Shown here: positions 24,101 through 41,704 of the stretch, piece after piece | Layout of the letters: each line of letters starts with the position of its first letter | How positions within the stretch are numbered: position 1 is the first letter of the stretch | From: Adineta steineri | Lineage: Eukaryota > Rotifera > Eurotatoria > Adinetida > Adinetidae | DNA: 64,000 bases | Direction of reading: 5' to 3' | Assembly (NCBI GenBank): GCA_905250115.1 | Contig: CAJNOI010000039.1 | Coordinates: forward strand, 506,171 to 570,170 | The notes under the pieces: model-generated | Databases searched by the model: none | The model's input: the letters and a program-made list of their open reading frames with translations, nothing else | What the model was told of the DNA's origin: nothing | Translations under genes and position numbers: made by a program

Positions 24101-25230
24101 GTACAAATACGAACAATTGTATGATCATGTTTACAATAAATAGTAACTACAATTGAAAAACTTGTATTTATTTAAAAGAAAGCAAAAATACGAACCATTT
24201 CAAAAATAAATACAAGATTAATGATAAGTTTCGCTAATCGTTGATTTACTTGTTTGTTCCATGCTAACATTTTGTATTTTGGGTCGGAGTACTTGGCCGT
24301 AGAAGGAATAAATGGCCGAATCGATCGAAGGCGCTAATTGGCTGTTGCGGCGGGTGTGGGTGTATGTTTGGGTGAGGATGAAGGAGAGTGACTCATACGG
24401 ACACCCTCAAGATACCATTTATCTGCATAGTTGTCGTTCCACTAAAATAAAACTTATGAAATAAAATTAATTTAAACTATATAAGTTGTAAAAACTACTA
24501 TATTTAATTGTAAATGTTGGTTTTTGTTTTCAAATGTGTAGTGCATTCGAATATTAACATTTTCGTATTCGATAATTATCACGCCTAAACCTTGTACCGA
24601 AACATTCCAATCAATAATTTCATTGACCTGGAAGAAAAATTTTTTGTAAAATATTTTTCAGCAAAACACTTGTTACTTTTCCGTTATTGTGTTTTACTAA
24701 AAAACATTTTTGTAGCATGCACTAATGAAACATTGATAGAATCTTGCTATCATGGTAGATCTTCTCATGATAATGTATCAATATTTCTAGAAATGGATAA
24801 ATTTTGTTCATTTTCTAAAAAAAAGACTTGAAGAAAACTTTTACCAATATAAAAAAAGGCTCACTTTTTATTTTCTGTTTGTTATTCTTATTATTATGAA
24901 GAGCTGTTCGTTTTATTCCTTCTATTTTTAGTATGACTTAAAGAAATAGCGGAAAAGAGTGGATATATATATACATGAACATGTGATATAGCTTCCTATT
25001 TTCATTTTTCTGTATGTATAGTAACCGTTTTCCACTTTTCCAATCAAGCTGTTTTTGGAATTGATTTTTGTAGAATTTTTTTTAAGGTTTGATAAAGAAA
25101 GAAAATAGAATAGATTTTAATTTAGTTCTCTTTCTCATAGAGAAGAGTCTTGCAAACATAAATTGTCTGCTTGCTAGCTTGCGTATCGACACTTCAATGA
25201 TTGATCCAAAAGTTAGGTAAACATATGAAA
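24101..25230. other. Gene-poor stretch with a GC-rich island
   Basis: Mostly AT-rich and without supported genes. From about 24280 to 24430 base composition rises sharply and includes a GGGTG/TGTGGG-bearing run, resembling the core of the hAT MITE at 14822, without detectable terminal repeats. Confidence 0.4.
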
Positions 25231-25430
25231 GGAATTTTTTTATAATGGTTGACCGCAGTGTCATCGAGGTCGAGGAACTCGGATCTGGTCTTAGTTTTTT
25301 AAAAACATTTTCGGGTCAATTCTTTTACAAAAAAATATTTTTTATAAGAGTTGATCGAACGGTTATCGCAAGATAGCGGAACTCAAATCTGAAGTCGGTT
25401 TCTAAAACTGTTTAAATAAATAGTTTACTG
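25231..25430. repeat. Diverged two-copy tandem repeat, period about 114 bp
   Basis: The stretch beginning TTTTTTATAATGGTTGACCG (about 25235) recurs about 114 bp later as TTTTTTATAAGAGTTGATCG. Both copies continue with a similar run, (A/G)GGAACTC followed by ATCTG. The copies are clearly diverged. A 14-bp inverted pair, CTCTTTCTCATAGA and its complement, flanks the region at about 25129 and 25447. Confidence 0.4.
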
Positions 25431-25695
25431 GTAGCGAAGACATATCGGTTCTATGAGAAAGAGCTGAGCGAGTGTTCAGACGAGTGCTACTTATTTTTTT
25501 TGTTCTCAATGCAATTTGTTGATTTGAATAATAAAGATATAAGAAGCAAAGCATCGAATGTCAGAAAAATTTCTGTCAAAAATCGAATACATCTTTTTTG
25601 TGGGTGTGCGTGAGGAAATCGATAAAAAAAGGCGCTTGAATCCACGCACATCTTCAATATGATAGTGACTTCGGAAGTTAATATGAAAAAATAAT

Positions 25696-25701
25696 AAAAA
25701 A
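25696..25701 (-). terminator. RNA polymerase III T-run terminator of 5S rRNA
   Basis: Six T on the minus strand immediately follow the 5S coding sequence, the usual polymerase III stop, with another run of T a few bases on. Confidence 0.7.
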
Positions 25702-25819
25702 GCTTACGACACTCGGTATTCCCAGGCGGTCACCCATCCAACTACTAACCGAGCCCGACGTTTCTTAACTTCAGTGATCGGACGAGAACTGGTGTATTCA
25801 ACATGGTATGACTGTAAGC
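25702..25819 (-). rRNA. rrn5S: 5S ribosomal RNA
   Basis: A 118-nt sequence on the minus strand begins GCTTACAGTCATACCATGTT and ends CGTAAGC, so its two ends pair as helix I. It contains the highly conserved blocks CCGATCACTGAAGTTAAG, GGTTAGTAGTTGGATGGG and TGACCGCCTGGGAATACCG, which cover the internal A and C boxes used by polymerase III. It is a single copy here, only 57 bp from an assembly gap. Metazoan 5S genes are usually in arrays, so more copies may lie in or beyond the gap. Confidence 0.95.
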
Positions 25820-26248
25820 GAAAGTTATCATTTTATATATCACTCTAAATGTGCGATCTTAATGACTTTTCAACTNNNNNNNNNNNNNNNNNNNNNNNNN
25901 NNNNNNNNNNNNNNNNNNNNNNNNNNNNNNNNNNNNNNNNNNNNNNNNNNNNNNNNNNNNNNNNNNNNNNNNNNNGTACAGCCATTAACCCATTGATTTC
26001 ACTCATTAAAAAACAATAAATCTAATTCAAGTATGTATATCTATATTGATTATTAATAAAAAAAATTTTAATTAAATAAATTATAAAATCTATTGGATAA
26101 AAATATATTCATATGATTTTCATTTGCTCAAATTTTTTAATGACCTATCCAATCCAATATAACTTAGGTCATATTATTCCATCATCGTCTTTTCCTATAG
26201 CAAAAAAAAAGAAATTCGTTGATCAATATGTAAAAACAATTATTTCTT
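25820..26248. other. Intergenic with assembly gap 25876-25975
   Basis: Exactly 100 N, probably a gap of unknown length, with AT-rich sequence on both sides. The right part must hold the BRWD promoter. Confidence 0.8.
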
Positions 26249-33250
<7,002 letters not shown>

Positions 33251-33608
33251 ATAAACGAAATTCTAATAGATCAAATCAATTGTTCAGATCTAGTCTTCTC
33301 AAATTTTTCTTTGTTTTTTCTTATTGTGATTAACATTGTTGAAGAAAAAGCAAGAAATAAGAAAAAAAAAACAGTGACTATTAAATGTGTACTATCATTT
33401 TGATAGATTTTCTTCTCTTTTTGTTTGTTGTACAGACACACTAATGTTCTTATTTTGTTGTTGTTGTTGTTGTTTGTGTGATTGACAATCTGTTCATTTT
33501 CTTTCTCTAGCGTTTGAGGAAAATAAAAATATATACATTGTGTGCTTATTTATTAAAATTTTTATTCATTTAAAAAAAATCGAAAAGAAAAAAAGAAAGA
33601 CAAGTAAT
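33251..33608. other. Convergent 3' region
   Basis: AT-rich 3' UTR space between BRWD and the minus-strand small gene. It includes GTT repeats and AATAAA-like sites but no gene. Confidence 0.4.
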
Positions 33609-34366
33609 TTAACCATCATCTAATGTAAATTGAAACATTTGTATACCATCATAAGACGTAAAATTTGTTTTTTCGTTTTTATTTGATGATTGTACTTTAT
33701 TAGTCATTGGTACTAAATAATCTCCATCGTCACTTGATTTCGATGAACCTATATATCACGACAAAAACAAAATATTAAATGAATATCTTATTTCAAATAC
33801 ATACGATTTGATTTTTGTGGTGGTGGTACAACAGCAAGTGTTTGACGCGTTTTTTTTGTCTTTTTTGTTATAGTTTCTGTATTGATAACAGCCACTTTAG
33901 CAATACCATCACCAGTATTGAAATCAATTTTTTGACCTGTTTCTTTTGAGAAAAATGCAAATTCCTCATATTTTCTTGGTGAAGCAGATTTTGGACTAGA
34001 TATATCCGAAGAATTTTGAGACATTGGAACTTCTTTATTAAATAAAGCCATGTGTTTTTCTGGTGAATCAGATTTTAGAATAAATGTCTCGGATGAATAT
34101 TGTGGTTTAAGAATTTCTTTATTATACATAGGCATTTGTTGTTTAGGTGAATCAGATTTTTGTATAAATGTATCTGTTGAACGTTGTGATTTAAGAATTT
34201 CTTTTGCAAGTAAAGCCATTTGTTGTTTTGGATCAGATGATCCAACATTAATTATTGGTGTTGATGTACATACAGGAACTGTATTTGTTCGACGAATTGG
34301 AGAAGGACTTTGTCGAGAACAATTGACATAGATTCGAGTTATGTGAACGCCAGTTGGATCACACAT
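33609..34366 (-). CDS. Unrecognised 233-residue protein with three tandem SPKQQM repeats
   Basis: Two exons (33805-34366 and 33609-33748) join in frame. I do not recognise the family. Residues about 40-135 hold three tandem units of 27-30 residues, each opening with SD(S)P(K/E)(Q/K)(Q/H)M and continuing with KE(I/V), a Gln/Ser-rich stretch and (F)I(Q/L)K; a fourth partial unit follows (ASPRKYEEF). The N-terminus is Cys/Arg/Pro-rich (MCDPTGVHITRIYVNC, then SPSPIRR). A Lys/Thr stretch (TKKTKKTRQT) precedes a short second exon that ends GIQMFQFTLDDG. There is no signal peptide or membrane segment. SPxR/SP sites suggest phosphorylation by proline-directed kinases. The sustained open frame and clean intron support a real gene. 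Confidence 0.65.
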
Positions 34367-34969
34367 GTTGTTAAATGTAGAAGAAGACGATGGAGAATAA
34401 ATACGACGCTTGATTTATTTTAGTTATATAGTTATATAAGAATAGAATATATATATCCAGGGATGAGAAGAGAGCGATTGGATAGTTCGAAGTATATAAA
34501 GAGAAGAAAAAAGCTGTCATGTGAATAACTTATTTTCTTTAGATTTATAGTAACAAATTCAAATTGTGAGTCATATATCTGTGAAACAAAGATTTATTTT
34601 AATCGAGATTATTTCCACATTCGACAACATTTTTGAAGATTGAAAATTTATTTAGAATAAAATCTTTGACTGTATGGAAATTTCTGTTTTATGAAATATT
34701 GTCAGAAAGAGAGATTTACTTTCCCTTGGCCATTGATAATAGAAGTTAGATTATACTAACACTTTTTATAAATATTTAATGACTGATTTTATTTTTATTG
34801 AATGAAAAATAGTTATGATGACTAAAAGCAGTCTTGCCTCATACTGTCATTATGTGTTGTAATATTACCTGTATGAGTCATCTATTGCTTTCTACGTGTT
34901 ATTATACTATTTTTAGTGGGTAGAAAACAAAACGCAACGCATTTGATTTTTTAGATCAGTAAAATTACA
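34367..34969. other. Divergent promoter region
   Basis: About 600 bp between two genes transcribed in opposite directions. AT-rich, no recognised element. Confidence 0.4.
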
Positions 34970-37900
34970 ATGGCTTCAGCTACATCTCGTACTATATTTC
35001 CTATGTTTTTTGGTCGTCGTCATCCGGATAAATTAAGTGATGGAGCATCAACACCTCTTAAACTTATTCGTTTACAAATTGAACAAAAGGTCAATGGAAA
35101 TTTTCCACTTATTCATCAAATAGCTACAACAATGACATTTAAAAATACGCATAATATTATTCTTGAAGGTGCTTTTGAATTTACATTACCCGAAAAGGCA
35201 ACGATTTGCGGTTATGGTAAACTCTTATTTTATTTTTTTATTTCTTTCATTTTATTCGTATCGTTTTTAGGCCTTGATGTAGATGGTGTTATTGTTGATG
35301 GTGTCGTTGTTGAAAAACAAACTGCTCGTATAATATTTGAAAAAGAAGTTCGAAAACGAATTGATCCTGGTTTTGTTGAATTAGTTACTGGCAATATATT
35401 TCGTACTCGAGTTTATCCTATTGAACCACAAAAAACTCGTACTGTTCGTGTTATATATCAAGATCAAGCTATAGCGAATAATAATGACTTATTATATCAA
35501 ATACCAATTCAATTTCAAACACAACTTGAAAGTCTCGATATCGTTCTTACATGTTTTGATCAAGCAACAACCGCAAAACCGAATTTCGTAATAAATTCTA
35601 ATCAAATAAATTCAAATGTTCCACAATTTATTAGTAAAGAAAATGGACAGTATACAGCCGAATGGCATTTAAGTAATGTTCAACCATCTATCAATGGTGA
35701 TCAAACACTTTCATATATTATACCAAATTCTCTTAAACCAATTGTAAGTGCTGTGGAAAAAGATCCAACTATTGGTGCATATTTTACTATTAGTTGTGCT
35801 TTACCCGTACCAACTGAACGTCGAATTGATCAACTTGTTATACCATCAAAAACAATCTGTATTTTATGGGATGCAAGTTTAAGTCGTTCAGATGCTCGAG
35901 ATAAACGATTAGTAGAATTAAATGCATTAAAACAAATTTTCGATATATGGTTAACTCGTATGAAACAAATTGAAATAATTCTTATTATATTTCGAAATGA
36001 TATGGAAGAACAAAAATTATTTTATCTTCAATCTGATAATTGGAATGTTTTAATGAAAATTTTCGAAGATTTACCATATGATGGTGCAACAAATTTATCA
36101 CAATTATCATCGATTAATACTCCACGAACAACTGATTATTATTTTCTTGTTAGTGATTGTATATCAACAATAAATAATGATTCAATGATAGAAAATTTTT
36201 ATTCGAATTTTAAAGCACCAGTATGGATTTTTAATGGGAATCATTTACATGAACCCTATGATATGGATTTTATTAATTATTTAACTCAATATAATTCATA
36301 TGGTGGTGGTTATTTAAATCGTGAAAAATTAGAATTGAATTCAAATGATTTAATAAATCTTATTGAAACTATTCAAATAAAATATATTAAACTTCATTCA
36401 AATTCAACTGTACAACAAATATATCCAAGTAATTCAATATCGATTCCATTAAATTCAGAACGATTTCTACTTGTTGGACAAATTCCAAATCCATTACCGA
36501 ATTCAATTCAATTAGAATTAGAATTTTCATTGAATACTCAAAATTCTCGTGTATCAATTACACTTGATATACCATCAAATGAATCCAATCATTTTGGTTT
36601 AATTCGTCGATTATGGGCACAACAAAAATTAAATGAATTAAATGCATTTAAAGATAAATATAAATCAGATATATTATCACTTGGATTAGAATATTCATTA
36701 GTCAGTCAATTTACATCATTATTAGTACTTGAATCACTTCAACAACATCTTCAATATCATATATGTCCAGCTAAAACACGTTTAGCCTTATATAATCAAT
36801 ATATGCAATATAAAACTAAAGAAAACGATCAAAAAACAAATAATTTATCACAATTATTAAAACAATGGAATGAAAAATGTCAATGGTATGATCGCATTAT
36901 TACTGATATTGATCGTCATCGAGCTTATTTACCAAGAAATACTGTTACATCACACCCACACTCTCAACTATTTGGATTCGGTCCACCAACTACTTCACCA
37001 ACTAGATTCGGTGCAGCAACTACTTCACCGGCTCCCGTAGGGGGATTTACATTCGGTGCAACGCCTCCTGCTATGAATTCTACTACATTTTCTTCAACTA
37101 TATTTGGTCCTTCTTCACAACAACAGCAAATATCTACTTCAACAAATGTCTCAAAAGAGTCATCATTATCTACAACAGAAGAATCTTCAACAATTCATAT
37201 CAATGAATATAATCCACAATCGTCATATATAACACGATTATCATCTTCAAGTGATAGAAATAGTGCTTATGCAATTTATCTCGATGAACGAACATTAAAC
37301 CGACAATCAACTTCATTTTATTTTGATATTGCATCTTATTTTTTCTCAACAAAATCTTTTTCATCGATATTAAATCAATTTAATCAAAAACAAGAAATTA
37401 TCCAAACTACCGATCATAAATCAATTGAATATGGTTTACGTATATTAACAAATATTTTAGAATTAGAATTAGAATCACCGCAATTATATCGAACAGTTGC
37501 ATATAAATTAATGGAATTAAAACAATGGAATTTAGCTTTGAGTATATGTCGAAAAATATATTTATTACGTTCTGATGAACCACAATCATTACGTGATTTA
37601 GCTCTTGTTCTTATTGAACTTGGTGAATATAATCAAGCATTAGAATACTTGAAACAAATTCTTATACAAATATGGGATGAAAGATTTCAAGCAATTCAAA
37701 TAATTGTTTTATTAGATTTAAATCGATTATTAATTCTAATGAATCAAGCAACACCGGTTATTGATTTTCGTTTTATACGTCATTTACCTGTTGATATTCG
37801 AATTGTTATTCAATGGGATACACCAGATACATTAATTAGTCTTTCAATTAAAGAACCAACTGGTCAAGTATGTAGTAATCATTCCGGATCACTTCAAACA

Positions 37901-38635
37901 GATATTGGTGGATATATAACAAGAATATCATTTCAAAATCCATATCCAGTTGAATATTTACTTCGTCAAGCAATTGATGGAATATATTCAATTAGTTTAT
38001 CTTATATACGTAATGCTCAACATACACTTACAGGTGTTACAACAGTTTTAGTTTATATTTATAAATATTTTGGTTCAATTAATGAAGAAAAACAAATTCA
38101 AACAGTACGATTAACTGATTGTAATCAAACAGTTGATGTCGGTCAAATTGAATTTGGTAAGTCGGATTTAGCAAAACTTAAAGATGAATTACAAAAAACA
38201 AAAGATGAATGTCATCGTCTACAAAATCAATTAATGATTAACAAATTACAGCCTATACAATCGTCTATTCAACATTTGAATGTGACATGTGATGGATGTT
38301 TTACAACACCTATAATAGGTGATAGATATAAATGTCTATTTTGTCCTAATATAGATTTCTGTCAAAATTGTAAATCATTAACTAACCTTCAACATGATTC
38401 AAATCATCCATTATTATGTATGCATGACTCAACTTTGTTTGCATCATCAATCTTCCTTCAAAACATTAGTGAAATATCACACACGAACGCGCAATGTACA
38501 TCGTGCACTATGTTACCTATCATTGGTATACGTTATTATTGCGTGACATGTAAAATCAATTTATGTGAAAAATGTGAATTTCTTGGTTTACATGACATTT
38601 CACATCAACGTTTAAAAATCATTTATCCACAATAG
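34970..38635 (+). CDS. VIT-VWA-TPR-DUF2135 protein with two C-terminal ZZ zinc fingers
   Basis: Exon 1 is 34970-35216 and exon 2 is 35271-38635; the protein is 1203 residues. A VIT domain (KVNGNFPLIHQIATTMTFKN, then FEKEVRKRIDPGFVE) leads to a von Willebrand A-like domain with MIDAS-type residues (LWDASLSRSD at about 35870, DGATNLSQL at about 36080, VSDC at about 36150). A FG/TSP-rich linker lies at about 36955-37130. TPR-like helices follow (SLRDLALVLIELGEYNQALE, 37590). Next comes a DUF2135/YfaP-like beta domain (DIRIVIQWDTPDTLI, IGGYITR, GIYSISLSYI; 37790-38150) and a short coiled coil. Two ZZ fingers end the protein (CDGCFTTPIIGDRYKCLFC and CTSCTMLPIIGIRYYCVTC), each with a His pair. No signal peptide. 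The domain set before the ZZ fingers is common in bacteria. The molecular role is unknown. Confidence 0.85.
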   Translation: MASATSRTIFPMFFGRRHPDKLSDGASTPLKLIRLQIEQKVNGNFPLIHQIATTMTFKNTHNIILEGAFEFTLPEKATICGYGKLLFYFFISFILFVSFLGLDVDGVIVDGVVVEKQTARIIFEKEVRKRIDPGFVELVTGNIFRTRVYPIEPQKTRTVRVIYQDQAIANNNDLLYQIPIQFQTQLESLDIVLTCFDQATTAKPNFVINSNQINSNVPQFISKENGQYTAEWHLSNVQPSINGDQTLSYIIPNSLKPIVSAVEKDPTIGAYFTISCALPVPTERRIDQLVIPSKTICILWDASLSRSDARDKRLVELNALKQIFDIWLTRMKQIEIILIIFRNDMEEQKLFYLQSDNWNVLMKIFEDLPYDGATNLSQLSSINTPRTTDYYFLVSDCISTINNDSMIENFYSNFKAPVWIFNGNHLHEPYDMDFINYLTQYNSYGGGYLNREKLELNSNDLINLIETIQIKYIKLHSNSTVQQIYPSNSISIPLNSERFLLVGQIPNPLPNSIQLELEFSLNTQNSRVSITLDIPSNESNHFGLIRRLWAQQKLNELNAFKDKYKSDILSLGLEYSLVSQFTSLLVLESLQQHLQYHICPAKTRLALYNQYMQYKTKENDQKTNNLSQLLKQWNEKCQWYDRIITDIDRHRAYLPRNTVTSHPHSQLFGFGPPTTSPTRFGAATTSPAPVGGFTFGATPPAMNSTTFSSTIFGPSSQQQQISTSTNVSKESSLSTTEESSTIHINEYNPQSSYITRLSSSSDRNSAYAIYLDERTLNRQSTSFYFDIASYFFSTKSFSSILNQFNQKQEIIQTTDHKSIEYGLRILTNILELELESPQLYRTVAYKLMELKQWNLALSICRKIYLLRSDEPQSLRDLALVLIELGEYNQALEYLKQILIQIWDERFQAIQIIVLLDLNRLLILMNQATPVIDFRFIRHLPVDIRIVIQWDTPDTLISLSIKEPTGQVCSNHSGSLQTDIGGYITRISFQNPYPVEYLLRQAIDGIYSISLSYIRNAQHTLTGVTTVLVYIYKYFGSINEEKQIQTVRLTDCNQTVDVGQIEFGKSDLAKLKDELQKTKDECHRLQNQLMINKLQPIQSSIQHLNVTCDGCFTTPIIGDRYKCLFCPNIDFCQNCKSLTNLQHDSNHPLLCMHDSTLFASSIFLQNISEISHTNAQCTSCTMLPIIGIRYYCVTCKINLCEKCEFLGLHDISHQRLKIIYPQ

Positions 38636-40512
38636 ATGAAATCGTTTTCTTTTTCTTTCTATATATTTTTATTGGTGTTGATCGATTTTACTGATATATT
38701 CTAATAAAAATCATATAAAAAGTAAACATATATTAATGAGAAAAGGTTACTAATTGATTCAAATCATATTGAATGTTATTTTATTCATGTAAGTACGAAA
38801 TTTTCCGAAGAAAATCTGAAAAAAAAGAATGAGCTTTATTCCNNNNNNNNNNNNNNNNNNNNNNNNNNNNNNNNNNNNNNNNNNNNNNNNNNNNNNNNNN
38901 NNNNNNNNNNNNNNNNNNNNNNNNNNNNNNNNNNNNNNNNNNGGAATAAGGTTCGTTATCGTTAAATTATTAATTTGTTTGACTAGAGGAAAATATTGAA
39001 CGATATAATTTAAATCGATAATTTAACTCTTTCATTTTTTTTTAGGAAAGTCTTTTTTCAGCTCAAAAAATTAATTTTAATTTTCAGGTAAAGTCCCCTT
39101 AACTTAAATATTTTCCGAGTTTTTCTCTAAAATATTGCTGATCACACAAGGACAAAATATCATAAAAAATAGTATGAGTAATTCAAGGTCCACCTTCGTG
39201 AGTAATACCAGTAATGATGAGAGTAATAGTCACATTTCTATATGATGAATAATATGGTATGTATCTCTCTCTCTACATAAAAGTTTAAGAGTAAATCTTT
39301 GATGGTATCTCTTGTAAACTTGAACCTATTTAATTAGTTCCTCTATAACTTTAAGTTTCGTTTCTTATACATGATATATAAAATAGGTCAAATACTCAGA
39401 GTTAGGAGCTGAAAACCTTAAAAGAATGACTTTAAAGTTAGTTCAGCTTTTAAAATTAACCTTTTCCGATCGGCTATTCGAAAAATGACGTATCCCCATG
39501 CGACTAAATGTTGTGAAATAGCAACATTCAGTCGAAATAGGTTAAAAACAGAACGAATGAATCGAGCACAAAAGAAGATCATATTTCGTCAATTTTATAT
39601 ACTCGAATACAGTATCGTAGATGATATATCCTATTACGCAAAACACTTTATATATATGTGCCACATAATAAAGAATATCAATACATGTGACATATGGAAA
39701 GTAATAAAAGTCGAGATATAAATATTAGGTAAATATTGATCAAATAACTGGCACAAAAAAGAAAGAAACTTTAAAATTGTGACGAATCGAAACATTTTTG
39801 GCCATGAATATTATATGCATATAATTAGTAAACATACGCAGTTGTGCATACTGGTTATACATTGACTTCATAAAATTTTTTTCTATTTCACGGTTCTTTT
39901 TTAATATATGAAGATGACCGTGCATGGATGTTTCTTTCGAGTAAAGAAGCTTCTTTTTTTTCTTTTCGTCTAAAACACTCTAGACGTCATGACCGATACT
40001 TCCCGCAGCTGTATATACACATATATATATGATATTATTCACTAACGAAAAATCATTGGGGCATGATAAGACAAACTACGTGGGCCGTATGAGAAGTACA
40101 TAGAAAGAAAATAGATCGAAAATCAATAGGTAAGCAGTGAAATATATATTTTTCTCTTAATGCATTATGATGTAGAGAAATTGAAGTTACAGTGTTTTTG
40201 TCGATCGTATAAAACGATCGTCACATAAAAGGCTCCCGTAATTGTCAAATGAGAGGCAAATATTATATTGGAAAAAAAGGCATGTTTTATCTATGATTTA
40301 TATATTATAAAGAACACATAAAGCCTTATTTGATTCCACTTTATAATATAAGCGATAGAAAATGTCGAGAATCAAACTCTTTTCACGTTTACTATATGCT
40401 AATACTTTATAGAATTTAATTTTTTTTAGATTTGTATACGTATTTTTAATAATCAAGCTTTTTATTTTTTTTATTGCTTCCTTATCTGTCAAGTAACTAT
40501 ATTACTCATTAA
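38636..40512. other. Intergenic with assembly gap 38843-38942
   Basis: Exactly 100 N flanked by CTTTATTCC on the left and GGAATAAGG on the right, an inverted pair. The rest is AT-rich; an open frame at 39485-39721 has no recognisable content. No gene is supported. Confidence 0.6.
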
Positions 40513-41544
40513 ATGTATTTCAAAACATGTTTACACCACATTTTGACTATCCTACGTTCGACGCATGCTCGTCTGTCACTATTGACGTGTTTCTTTATTT
40601 TATTTATTTTCACCTTCCGCTATAATATTTTAACACTATTTTATATTGGTCAAACGTACGTAACATGGTATCGATTTTATTCGGGTGTAATCACTTCAAA
40701 AGATAATTTCGACACTACATTCTCTAGTTATCCAATAAATCAAACATCAGCTAGACCAAATTATACAGATTTAGTACCAGCTATAATACATCATATTGTT
40801 ATTGGTGATATTGATATAAGTAATCATCCAACATGGACAACGTCAAGAGATGCTTGTCTAAAATTACATCCAGATTATGAATATAAATTTTGGAATGATT
40901 CACTAGCCGAAGAACTTATTCGAAAAGAATATTCATGGTTTTTGGAAACATGGAAAAGTTATCGCTATCCAATACAACGTGCAGATAGTTTACGTTATCT
41001 TGTTCTCTATCATTATGGAGGAATATTTCTTGATATGGATCTTCATTGTCGTCGTTCATTAGGACCACTTCGTCGTTTTGATTTTATTTCACCAGCTGCT
41101 TATCCTGTTGGAATATCAAATGGTTTTCTTATGGCTTCAGCTCATCATCCATTTATTAAAGTTCTCGTTGATCAATTACCTTTGTTTAATCGAAATTTTA
41201 TTTTTCCTTACGCAACAGTAATGTTTTCAACTGGCTGTATGTATATATCAGCACAATATTCACTTTATAATGATCATTGTCGTCTACGACTCTTAGATTA
41301 TAAACAACATCGTCTAAGTGGTCATGTATCTACACCATTATTTCATCATTATGGTAGTAGTAGTTGGCATTCAGGAGATGCATCATTTATTAAACAAGCA
41401 GATTATCTTATAAATCGTCTGATTTATCATCAACAATTATTTTTTATTCATATCTTCGTATTCATTATTATTATTATTTATGTATTATATCGTCGACGAA
41501 GAACAAAAAAAGAAGAAAAACTAGAGTATATTTTGTTAACATAA
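40513..41544 (+). CDS. GT32 (DXD-motif) glycosyltransferase, SUR1/CSH1-like, intronless
   Basis: A single 343-codon exon. An N-terminal hydrophobic anchor (about residues 20-48) is followed by a lumenal domain: PAIIHHIVIGD, the usual opening strand of the family, then ACLKLHPDYEYKFWND, then the signature YPIQRADSLRYLVLYHYGGI with FLDMD, whose DMD is the metal- and sugar-nucleotide-binding DXD motif. A second hydrophobic segment (FFIHIFVFIIIIIYVLY) and a basic Arg/Lys tail end it. This is the layout of GT32 enzymes such as the fungal inositol-phosphoceramide mannosyltransferases SUR1 and CSH1 in the Golgi. Donor and acceptor cannot be decided from sequence. Lack of introns among intron-rich neighbours hints at a transferred or retroposed gene. 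It lies 160 bp upstream of a PIG-L-like gene on the same strand. Confidence 0.85.
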   Translation: MYFKTCLHHILTILRSTHARLSLLTCFFILFIFTFRYNILTLFYIGQTYVTWYRFYSGVITSKDNFDTTFSSYPINQTSARPNYTDLVPAIIHHIVIGDIDISNHPTWTTSRDACLKLHPDYEYKFWNDSLAEELIRKEYSWFLETWKSYRYPIQRADSLRYLVLYHYGGIFLDMDLHCRRSLGPLRRFDFISPAAYPVGISNGFLMASAHHPFIKVLVDQLPLFNRNFIFPYATVMFSTGCMYISAQYSLYNDHCRLRLLDYKQHRLSGHVSTPLFHHYGSSSWHSGDASFIKQADYLINRLIYHQQLFFIHIFVFIIIIIYVLYRRRRTKKEEKLEYILLT

Positions 41545-41704
41545 AATATATGTGTATATTGTTTTTCTTCTTAACATCTAAGCCGTCCATATATATTTAT
41601 TTATATATAAATTTTTTATATAATTTTAATTACTTTCACTCCGAAATAAAAATAGGTTAATAAACAGATAAATTCATCTATTCTAGATTAATAAAAAAAA
41701 AGAA

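Noticed and set aside
35217-35270. Transmembrane segment in the VIT protein
   Set aside because: The hydrophobic run is the translation of a clean GT-AG intron that interrupts the VIT domain; kept only as a possible retained-intron isoform.
39485-39925. Short open frames in the gap-containing intergenic region
   Set aside because: No domain, no homology recognised, AT-driven composition.
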